The notes under the pieces were generated by a model. That model searched no databases and had not been told where the DNA came from. It saw only the letters and a list, made by a program, of their open reading frames with translations. From contig JAEDIG010000101.1 in assembly GCA_016292545.1 (NCBI GenBank), positions 1 to 8,948 of the forward strand: a stretch of DNA of 8,948 nucleotides, in the 5' to 3' direction. Shown here one piece after another: positions 1 through 7,500 of this stretch (position 1 is its first letter; every line of letters starts with the position of its first letter). Source of the stretch: Bacteroidaceae bacterium (GTDB lineage: Bacteria; Bacteroidota; Bacteroidia; Bacteroidales; Bacteroidaceae). The translations under genes and the position numbers were made by a program.

Positions 1-2
1 GC

Positions 3-29
3 AAAAAATGCGTAGGTTTTTGAAGCCTA
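3..29 (-). terminator. Weak candidate terminator for the regulator gene
   Basis: On the minus strand an imperfect 7-base stem (positions 29-23 with 19-13, one mismatch) is followed after a few bases by six T residues (8-3). It lies beyond the composite repeat, about 150 bases after the regulator stop. The stem is short and AT-containing, so termination here is only possible; the upstream GC-rich hairpins could contribute. Confidence 0.25.
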
Positions 30-143
30 TTTTGAACACCCTACCTTTCAGGGCGACGGGTAGTTAACTATATTGATACCCAGGGTGCCATTCCGCTTCG
101 CTCCATTCTGCCCTGGGCTGGTGGCAGGTTGCCCTTCCAGGGC
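27..143 (-). repeat. Composite palindromic intergenic repeat, left copy
   Basis: Read on the minus strand this element has three modules in order. First is a hairpin with stem GCCCT/AGGGC and a 3-base loop (143-131). Second is a 57-base core (131-75) whose ends are themselves palindromic (AGCCCAGGGC and ACCCTGGGT). Third is a hairpin with stem CGCCCT/AGGGTG followed by GTTCAAAATAG (55-27). The core matches 8816-8872 at 52 of 57 positions, and the last module matches 8894-8922 at 25 of 29, so this is a genuine repeat and not a chance palindrome. It starts 36 bases after the stop codon of the AraC-type gene and runs in the same direction as that gene. It resembles REP-like dispersed intergenic repeats. 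A structured 3' untranslated RNA or a small non-autonomous mobile element is also possible. No transposase or target-site duplication is visible. Confidence 0.8.
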
Positions 144-150
144 GTTTCCA

Positions 151-168
151 TCCCCCTAAACAGGGGGA
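151..168 (-). other. C-rich/G-rich hairpin just after the regulator gene
   Basis: TCCCCCT and AGGGGGA form a perfect 7-base stem with a 4-base loop, starting about 10 bases past the regulator's stop codon. No T-run follows on the minus strand, so it is not a canonical rho-independent terminator. It may stabilise the 3' end of the mRNA or pause transcription. It occupies the same relative place as the GCCCC/GGGGC hairpins at 8563 and 8734, which precede the other repeat copies, so it may be a diverged first module of the composite repeat. Confidence 0.5.
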
Positions 169-178
169 GTGAGGGGAT

Positions 179-1318
179 CTACTCCTGCCCGCTGCCAGGC
201 TCGAGGAGGTGGAAACGACGATAGGCCGTAGGGGTCATTCCTTTGACCCTGTAGAAATAACGGTTGAAGGAGGAGATGGAGTTGAATCCGCTGCGGGTGG
301 CCACATCGGCCAGGGTCAGCTTTTCGAGGGAAGAGGCTGAATCGATGATGCGGCAGGCCTCGGCGATGCGGTATTCGTTGACGAAATCGTAGAACGACTT
401 GCCGCGTCCGTTGATGAACTCCGAAAGATAGGACCTGTTGCTGCCCACGGCCAGGGCAAGGTCGCTGAGCGAGAGGCGGGGGTCGAGGTAAATCTTGTCC
501 ACCTCCATCTTCTGGTTGAGGGCATGGATGAAGAATACATCTCTGGAGGTATTCTTCTTTTGCGGCTGGTCCTCTTCGTCGGACTGAGGCGGATTGCCTT
601 TTTCTTGTTCATCGGAAGGGAGCATACCGATTGTGACCTCTTTGCCGAGCATCTCGGTGATGACATGATGCCTGCGGCTGAACCTCCACATGACGGTCCA
701 TACCGTGATGCTGAAAAGGTCGAAGAACACCTCGCCCGTCCATGTGGCTTCGTTGAAACAGAGGAAATAGACGATAAACCAGGCGGAATAGGCTGCCGCG
801 CATCCGGCCACCCACGTGACACTGAGGTCCTGGGTGTAGGAATAATTGTCGGCAATGCACTGGTTGTAGCGCGACACATAACGGGTGATGACAAGGAAGG
901 TGAGGGTGGAGCAGGCAAACGACGCGGCATAGCAAACGGCCAGCACCACCGGGCTGCGCAGAATGATGTAGGCAGGCAAGAAGGCGGCAAAGACCAATAC
1001 ACCAAGGAGCAGCCGCCTGGGGGTGACCACCCCTGGCCGCGTGGCCTCCAGAAAGAAGGCACAGAGGAAGGGGGTGCATATCGCATCGGTCAGGATCACG
1101 ATGTTCTCCACGAACTCATCCGTCATGAAACGCGGGAACAGGAAGACAACGTCCTTGAGGAATCCGAAGGTGAGGTAGCAGACGGCGATGAACATGAGCT
1201 GCATCATGCGGTTGCGACGGCGATAGCGGTAGATGTTCAGCGTCCACATGACGAAGAACAGGGTGCTCATTCCGCGGGTATAATGGGCGAGGGCCTCTAT
1301 GGACATTGTTACAGGCAT
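179..1318 (-). CDS. Membrane-embedded AraC-family transcriptional regulator
   Basis: This 379-residue protein has an N-terminal half that is almost entirely hydrophobic helices, at about residues 12-30, 38-62, 70-92, 103-120, 123-144, 165-188 and 195-213. A charged linker (about 225-262, rich in E, D, Q and K) follows. The C-terminal domain is of the AraC/HTH_18 type: first helix-turn-helix about 282-304 (LSLSDLALAVGSNRSYLSEF), second about 334-360, ending in the family signature GFNSISSFNRYFYRVKGMTPTAYRR-like block. Seven helices would place the N-terminus outside and the DNA-binding domain in the cytoplasm (inference). There is no separate periplasmic sensor domain, kinase or receiver domain, so the membrane part itself is the likely sensor. 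It is transcribed divergently from the phosphoesterase operon, which suggests that it controls that operon and itself. The first Met was chosen because it lies about 25-30 bases from a good promoter; Met5 is an alternative start. The ligand is unknown. Confidence 0.9.
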   Translation of the reverse strand: MPVTMSIEALAHYTRGMSTLFFVMWTLNIYRYRRRNRMMQLMFIAVCYLTFGFLKDVVFLFPRFMTDEFVENIVILTDAICTPFLCAFFLEATRPGVVTPRRLLLGVLVFAAFLPAYIILRSPVVLAVCYAASFACSTLTFLVITRYVSRYNQCIADNYSYTQDLSVTWVAGCAAAYSAWFIVYFLCFNEATWTGEVFFDLFSITVWTVMWRFSRRHHVITEMLGKEVTIGMLPSDEQEKGNPPQSDEEDQPQKKNTSRDVFFIHALNQKMEVDKIYLDPRLSLSDLALAVGSNRSYLSEFINGRGKSFYDFVNEYRIAEACRIIDSASSLEKLTLADVATRSGFNSISSFNRYFYRVKGMTPTAYRRFHLLEPGSGQE

Positions 1319-1345
1319 CTTTCAGGGATTATGTCTATCTTTGTG

Positions 1346-1377
1346 CAAAGTTACGATTTTTTCACATACCTTCCAAA
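1346..1377 (-). promoter_or_regulatory. Candidate Bacteroidetes-type promoter for the regulator gene
   Basis: On the minus strand TAACTTTG (1353-1346) fits the -7 consensus TAnnTTTG exactly, and TTTG (1377-1374) lies 20 bases upstream as the -33 element. Transcription would start near 1338, leaving a leader of about 20 bases before the ATG at 1318. The plus strand carries TATCTTTG at 1336-1343, which also fits the -7 consensus, but I saw no gene it would serve nearby. Confidence 0.6.
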
Positions 1378-1400
1378 CGATTCGCCACTATGTTGCGGAT

Positions 1401-1467
1401 TTGCTGCCCAGTTAGAGAAAATTTGCTACCCAGTTGGGAAAAAAATGTTGCCCAACTGGGCAGCAAA
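1401..1467. promoter_or_regulatory. Candidate operator: three copies of a TTGCTRCCCAGTT motif
   Basis: Copy 1 starts at 1401 and copy 2 at 1423, on the plus strand, 22 bases apart (two helical turns), with 17 of 21 positions the same. Copy 3 is inverted at 1451-1466. Copies 2 and 3 together form an inverted repeat with 17-base arms (1422-1438 and 1451-1467, one mismatch) around a 12-base A-rich loop. Direct half-sites about 21 bases apart are typical of AraC-family binding. The block lies about 25 bases upstream of the regulator's -33 element and about 100 bases upstream of the phosphoesterase promoter, so it could serve autoregulation and activation of the operon. The alternative is a hairpin or dispersed repeat unrelated to the regulator. 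The rest of 1319-1634 holds only the two candidate promoters, another inverted repeat and A-tracts. Confidence 0.5.
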
Positions 1468-1550
1468 AAGAGGCAGAATGGAGAGAGTCCTGTAACGAAA
1501 ATGCAAACACCACACGACTCAAGAACGGAAATATCGGATGGAACAGAAAA

Positions 1551-1585
1551 AAAAGACGGATAATGTTGGTGGATTAACGTCTTTT
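1551..1585. repeat. Inverted repeat around the -33 region of the operon promoter
   Basis: AAAAGACG (1551-1558) and CGTCTTTT (1578-1585) are perfect 8-base inverted arms with a 19-base spacer. The spacer contains the TTG (1566-1568) that I propose as the -33 element, so a protein bound here would touch the promoter. Half of each arm is an A- or T-run, so chance is a real alternative. Confidence 0.35.
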
Positions 1586-1596
1586 ATGTACTTTTA
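1565..1596 (+). promoter_or_regulatory. Candidate promoter for the phosphoesterase-LamG operon
   Basis: GTTG (1565-1568) followed after 20 bases by TACTTTTA (1589-1596) approximates the Bacteroidetes -33/-7 pattern; the last base of the -7 element is A where G is expected. Transcription would start near 1603, giving a leader of about 30 bases that is AT-rich and lacks a Shine-Dalgarno sequence. The weaker -7 match would suit a promoter that needs an activator (inference). Confidence 0.45.
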
Positions 1597-1634
1597 CGCC
1601 GGAATTACATAACTATTAATATATAACACACACA

Positions 1635-4520
1635 ATGAGGAACCACAAACATAAAGCATGGGGCATGGTAGCCCTGCTGCTGATGGCCGGCCTTACCGAC
1701 ACATGGGCCCAGCGCACAGTTTCCAGTTTTGAGGAAATAAAGATGCGCGAGGGCGAGAATCTATATGGACAAGACATGACCCTTCCCGACCAATATTTCA
1801 TCCCCTTGGGCGACGGCACCTACAAGGTGAGACGGCTCACCGTAACCCCATCCACCTCGAACTCACCCTGCACCGTTCCCTACCTGCAGATGCTCTCCGA
1901 CACCTCGGTCTATGTGTGCTGGAAAACCTCCTCACTCCGCTCAGAGATGCACGTGCGATATGGCAGAAGCGGAGAAGAACGCCCCCTGGAGGTAATACCC
2001 ACAGTGACAAAGCTGGGAGATGGCTATTTCTGGCACAAAGCCCTGCTCACAGGGCTCCATCCCGCCACGGCATACGACTATCAGGTGACTGCCTCATCAA
2101 CAGACGGCCCCGTCTACACCTTCCACACGCTGGACACCCCGGGGCAAGGCGAAAGGCTGCGCGTGCTGGTGATTGGTGACCATCAGCACAACGAACGCTC
2201 GGACTACGAATGGCTGTGCAGGGCCGCCGAAAGAACGGCACAGGAGAAATGGGGCGAGGGTCCGCTGGCCTCGCATGTGCAGTTCATCCTGAATGTGGGC
2301 GACCAGGTGGACAGGGGACTGCTGGTGAACTATGAAAACGTGCATCTGTTCAAGAACCGCCTGTATTCGCCCATGCTTCCCACCATGACCTGTGTGGGGA
2401 ACCACGACGGCTATGCCGACACGGAATATGTGCTCTACAGCGGGCACTACCCTTATTCGGAACTGTCCTATCAGGGCATCCAGAGCGGCACCTCCACCTA
2501 TTATGCCTACCAGGCAGGCAGGGTGCTGTTTGTGGTGCTCAACTCCGACGGAGCATCGGCCTCGCAGAATCTGTGGTTACGCAAGGTGGTGGCCGCAGCC
2601 AATCTGGACGAGGGATTGGATTTCATCGTGGCCGCACAGCACCGTCCGCTCTATGCCGAGCAATACAGCAACGATGTGTCGCCCTGGATGCTCCACACCA
2701 TAATGCCCATTCTGGAGGCCTCACCCAAGTTTGTCCTCGACCTCGCCGGCCACCATCATCTGTATGCACGCGGACAGATGACCGATACGCCCGTATATCA
2801 TGTGATTACAGGAGGCGGAGTGGGCATATCAGTACAGGGCTATGAACAGCTGTGGGGACAGACGCCCGACAACCACGACTGGGACGAGGTGCAGAAAACC
2901 ATCGACCACTGGACCTACCAGCTGCTGGACTTCGACTATGCCCAGGGCACGCTCACCGTGGAATCCTACAGTGTGGGCAACAGCCGGCTGGTGCAGGACA
3001 ATGTGCTGGTGGACCGCTTCACCCGCAACCTAAAGGACACGGCCAGCCCCGAAACGCCCGTCCTTGCATCCGTGCCCGAAAGTGTGGTCCTGCCCTACAC
3101 CTTCTGCCAAACCACCCATCCCGATGTGTACGCCACACAGTACCAGATAGCCCGGGACGAAGCCTTCACCCAGCTAGTGCTGGACCGCGTCGTCACCAAG
3201 GAGAACATGTACGGGGTGGACGACAAGATGCTACCCCTCGACCTGCATGCAGGCAAGCCCACCACCCAGTGGACAGTGGAGGAATGGGCACTCTCCCCTA
3301 CCACATATTATATACGCACGCGTAACCGCAACGGCAACCTCCAATGGTCGGCCTTCTCGCCCACGTGCACGTTTACCGTAAGCGGCACGGCCAGCCAGCC
3401 GGCCACTGTGGAGCCTGCGGCCCGCTTTATCAAGCAAGGCAAAGGAGTGGCCATCCGCTATACAGGAGCACCCGTGGGCACATCGGCATGGATAGGCATC
3501 TACCACACCAACTGGAACGGTAAGTCGAGTTCGCTGAGGTGGCAATACACCCAGAAAGCTGCAGGAACGGCCCAATTTGACCTGAACGAACCGGGCGACT
3601 ACATGGCCGTGCTCTTTGCCGACAACGGCTACACCGAGATTGCCCGCAGCCAGCCCTTTATCGTGAGCAAACACTGCACCGACGAGCAGCCCTACAGGAT
3701 AAGCCTGCAATCACAGTACCTGGACGAAGGGGCACCCCTGGACGTGACACTGCAGGGTGCACCGGCCATCAAGGAAGACTGGGTGGGTGTCTATTCCGAA
3801 GGGCAAGAACCCGCAGCCTCCATCTCCCTGACGTGGGCCTACACGCAGGGCATGACCGACGGCACGATTTCACTGAACGTGCCCAACGTCAAGGGCACAC
3901 TCTCGGGCGAGTCACCGTTTGTGGGCCTGCGCGAAGGCAACTATTACGTACAGTATTTCCCCGGCGGATACTACTGCGAAATGACACCCCGCATCCCATT
4001 CATGGTGGGCAAGGCCATGCGTGTTGACATGTTCAAGCCCATACTGGCTGAGGGCGAAGAGGCTATAGCTGTATATGAGGGAGCACCCACATGGGAAGCC
4101 ATCGAGGTGGTAATCACGGATGAAAGCGGGAAAGAGGCGGCACGCCTTCCCCTGCCTGCCACCGCAGGAGGCACACTCAGGCTGGGCCGTCTGGCACCTG
4201 GCATCTACAAAGGTTATGCCATGACTGTAGCCACGGGCACCGCCGTGAGCCCCACCTTCACCTTCCAGATAGTGAAATCCACAGCCATGGATCTGCCCCG
4301 GACCACAACGGATATTCGCTACGAGACAGGAAGCCTCTGCATAGAAACCACCGACGGGCAGCACCTAGTGACCGTATGCTCAGCCAACGGACAAGTGGTG
4401 AACAGGCGCACGTTTACCGGCACACGGCTGGAATGGCCGCTCCGCCTGCCCGACGGTATATATCTGGTGCATACCGATACCCGGCAGGCTTGCAAAATAG
4501 CCGTGCATACGAACAGATAG
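1635..4520 (+). CDS. Exported calcineurin-like metallophosphoesterase with sorting tail
   Basis: This 961-residue protein starts with a signal peptide (residues 1-26: basic n-region, hydrophobic 8-21, likely cut after TWAQ). A fibronectin-like domain of the purple acid phosphatase N-terminal type follows (about 66-166). The phosphoesterase core spans about 174-460 with the metal-binding motifs in order: GDHQHN (181-186), GDQVD (222-226), GNHD (255-258), AAQHRP (333-338) and GHHH (372-375). All core metal-ligand blocks are present, so catalysis on a phosphate mono- or diester is likely; the substrate is unknown. A fibronectin-like domain (about 470-583) and three Ig-like repeats (about 595-678, 688-791, 797-880) come next. 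Residues about 893-961 form a type A-like type IX sorting tail (GQVV, PDGIYLV and KIAV blocks). The protein probably acts on the cell surface. It is the first gene of an apparent two-gene operon. There is no lipobox, frameshift or truncation. Confidence 0.92.
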   Translation: MRNHKHKAWGMVALLLMAGLTDTWAQRTVSSFEEIKMREGENLYGQDMTLPDQYFIPLGDGTYKVRRLTVTPSTSNSPCTVPYLQMLSDTSVYVCWKTSSLRSEMHVRYGRSGEERPLEVIPTVTKLGDGYFWHKALLTGLHPATAYDYQVTASSTDGPVYTFHTLDTPGQGERLRVLVIGDHQHNERSDYEWLCRAAERTAQEKWGEGPLASHVQFILNVGDQVDRGLLVNYENVHLFKNRLYSPMLPTMTCVGNHDGYADTEYVLYSGHYPYSELSYQGIQSGTSTYYAYQAGRVLFVVLNSDGASASQNLWLRKVVAAANLDEGLDFIVAAQHRPLYAEQYSNDVSPWMLHTIMPILEASPKFVLDLAGHHHLYARGQMTDTPVYHVITGGGVGISVQGYEQLWGQTPDNHDWDEVQKTIDHWTYQLLDFDYAQGTLTVESYSVGNSRLVQDNVLVDRFTRNLKDTASPETPVLASVPESVVLPYTFCQTTHPDVYATQYQIARDEAFTQLVLDRVVTKENMYGVDDKMLPLDLHAGKPTTQWTVEEWALSPTTYYIRTRNRNGNLQWSAFSPTCTFTVSGTASQPATVEPAARFIKQGKGVAIRYTGAPVGTSAWIGIYHTNWNGKSSSLRWQYTQKAAGTAQFDLNEPGDYMAVLFADNGYTEIARSQPFIVSKHCTDEQPYRISLQSQYLDEGAPLDVTLQGAPAIKEDWVGVYSEGQEPAASISLTWAYTQGMTDGTISLNVPNVKGTLSGESPFVGLREGNYYVQYFPGGYYCEMTPRIPFMVGKAMRVDMFKPILAEGEEAIAVYEGAPTWEAIEVVITDESGKEAARLPLPATAGGTLRLGRLAPGIYKGYAMTVATGTAVSPTFTFQIVKSTAMDLPRTTTDIRYETGSLCIETTDGQHLVTVCSANGQVVNRRTFTGTRLEWPLRLPDGIYLVHTDTRQACKIAVHTNR

Positions 4521-4569
4521 AGAAAAAAGAATCATCATACATAGTATAAACCTCATAGAAACAAACATC

Positions 4570-7500
4570 ATGAAAAAGAGACTACTTTTTTCTTCGGCCC
4601 TGATGGTGGCGCTTGCCATACAGGCACAAGTGCCCAAGGCCGACCTGCTGGACGTAGTGTTCCAGCCCGATGGAACAGCCGTCGATGTATCTGCATCGCA
4701 GCGCGTAATCAACCAGATCGGCACGCCTGCAGTGAAGCAGAGCACACAGCTGGGACTGCCCGTGCTATGCAACGGAAGCACCACATGGGCTTCTGCGCCC
4801 ACAGACTATTTCACCGTGGACGTGCCCGACGAAATGTGGGCCTCGCTGGCCGACGGGCACACCTTTGAGTGCATGGTCCGCCCCTATTGGGACGGCGGAC
4901 TGCCCACCAGCTGGGCTTCCATCCTGAGCGTGCAGCAGACAGGAGGCGTGGGCATGCTGTTCACAGAAGGCAAATGGGCCTATGAGCCACGCATCGGCGG
5001 CAGCTATCACACCCTCACATGGGACGGCACCCCTGAACGTTCTGCCTGGGTACACCTGGTGGGCGTTTGGGATGCAGCAGCCGGGCAAGTGCGGCTCTAT
5101 AAGAACGGAGAGCTGGCCTCATCGGAAGATGTGGAAGGAGAACTGGACCGTCCCAGCGCCGAAGGCACGCCATGGATGGGCATTGGATGTGACTACACGG
5201 GAAAGGCCGAAGGCGCGGAGCATACCTTCCAGGGCGACATCGCCCTGGCGCGCATCTATGACGACGCGCTCACCGACGAGCAGGCTGCAGCCCTGTGGCA
5301 GCAGGCCAAGGCCATGGACAGCGGAGAGGCAGAACATCAGGAGGAAACGGAATTCTCCAGTCTGCGCTACAATGAGGAAGGCACCATCCTGGTGGCCACA
5401 GCCGAGGAACTGTACAAGGCAGCCCTGCTGTCGCAGCAGAACGCCACGATGAACGTGATGCTGGAGGCCGACATCGACTACACCGACTACAACCAGGTGT
5501 TCACTGTCTATCCACGCACCTACAACGGTTTCTTCGACGGACAGGGACACACGATAACCGTGAACCTTGACATTGAGAACTGGACCTCCGGCTTCATTGC
5601 CGACCTGGGCAAGGGCTCGGAGGTGAGGGACCTCACACTGAAGGGAACGGTGACCACAAGCCAGCAATGGACCTCTCCCCTGCTGGGCATGAACGCCGGC
5701 GGTACGGTGAAGAACGTGACCGTGGAGGTGGAAATGACCACCTACTACTCGGGCGACACCTACTGCGGAGGCTTCTCCTCATGGGACGGCACAGGCAGCC
5801 GCTATGAGAACTGTATCTCCAAGTGTGTGATGAACGCACCCAACGGCGGCACCATGGCCGGCTTCACTGCCGATGTGGCCGGCGACACCCATTTTGTGAA
5901 CTGTCTGGCCCTGTGCCAGATGTCGGCTGCCGACGCCACATGGTGCAGCGAATTTGTCGGCTGGGTGTCGGGCGGAACCGCCTACACCGACAATGTATAC
6001 TACATCAATCCCGCCGAAATGCCCTGCCGCTATGGCAACTGCACGCTGGTGGACGAAACGCAGCTGGCCAGCGGTGAGATCTGCGTGCGCCTGAACAAGG
6101 GTGTCGTGTCGCCCAATGCCGTATGGCACCAGACGCTGGGCACAGACGATGCACCCACACTCGACCCCACCCATGGAGTGGTGATAGGGGCAGGCAGCCA
6201 GTATATGTGTATCAACGATGAGAGCGACATCCCCGGCGTGGCCGCCGAATACGCGCAGCTGAAACGCGACGAGGTGGGCGAACCGCTGGCCTACACCGCA
6301 TTGGTAAGCGATGTAAAAGCCGCACTGGACCAGCTGGAGACCGTGAGCACCTGGAGCGAGCTGGAAACAGCCCACACTACCGTACAGACACTCCTCGACC
6401 GCCTGGCCAAGAACATCCAGGCATACATCGACCTGCAGGAGGTTGCCAGCAGGGTATACGACCGCCTGTCTGAAATGAGCGGCACCTACGTGGAGGCGAT
6501 GCTCCCCTATTTCGAGGATGCCATCGAGCCATGCGAGGACTATCCGCTGGGCACCTATCTGTATGTGATAGAGAACTACAGCCTCGACACGGACGATGTG
6601 CTGGCCATGACAGCTGCCATCGACGAGATGGAAAAGAAGGCCATGGCCATAGAAGCCGCCGTAGGTGCCGACGTGACCATACTGATTGAGAACGCCGACT
6701 TCGCGAACGGTTTCCAGGGATGGAAGGGACAGGTGATGACAGACTACGGCACCAACGGCAACATGAACGCAGCCGAGAGCTGGAGCAGCCGCGGCTTCGA
6801 CATGTACCAGACCATCACGGGCCTGAAGAACGGTGTATACCGTCTGCAGGTGAAGGGCGGCTATCGCCCGTTCGACGATGTATACGCCAACCAGTACTAC
6901 CCCACCATCTATGCCAACGACCAGGTGAACTACCTGCAGAACGTGATTGAGGACATGATCCCCGCGGCCGATGCCGTAGACAAGGAGAACTGCTGGATTG
7001 ATCCCGATGCAGCCGTGCGCGACAAGGAGGTTCTCGACACCGAAGGAACGCTCCTGGGCTATGCCCTCCATGGCGTACAAAGCTGCTGTTATGCCTTCCA
7101 GGCAGGACGCTATCCCAACAGCATCCTTGTGGACGTGCAGGACGGCCAGCTCACAGTGGGCATCCGGCACCCCTATTCCCAATATGGAGGCAATGAATGG
7201 GTGGGCATAGGCGACATCCATCTCACCTACGAAGGAACCCTCGAAGAGGCGGGCGAAGCCATCAGCCAGACACTGGCCAGCCTGGTAGCCCGCGCCAAAC
7301 ACATCCAGCAATACGAATTCAGCAACGGCGAGGACTATGCTTGGTACCCCAACTTCTCCCAGGCCCTGAAGGACAGGCTCAACAGTGCCGTAGAGGCCGC
7401 ACAGGCCGAGGGTCTCACCCCCGCCGAACAGTATGCCGTCATCCAGACCTTCTCCCAGATATTCAACGAGATTGTCGACTCCAAACGGTTGTATGCCGAC

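Noticed and set aside
1472..1483. GGCAGAATGGAG, which also occurs in the core of the left palindromic repeat
   Set aside because: Only 12 bases match and the flanking palindrome is absent, so this is too little to call a repeat fragment.
524..1495. A 323-codon plus-strand open frame opposite the regulator gene
   Set aside because: It is also in codon register with the minus-strand gene, so it is explained by codon bias. Its product is rich in acidic and Gly residues with no recognisable motif, and it runs into the intergenic control region.
1306..1563. An 85-codon plus-strand frame between the divergent genes
   Set aside because: It spans both promoters and the repeated operator motif, shows no coding-like composition, and has no signal or domain pattern.
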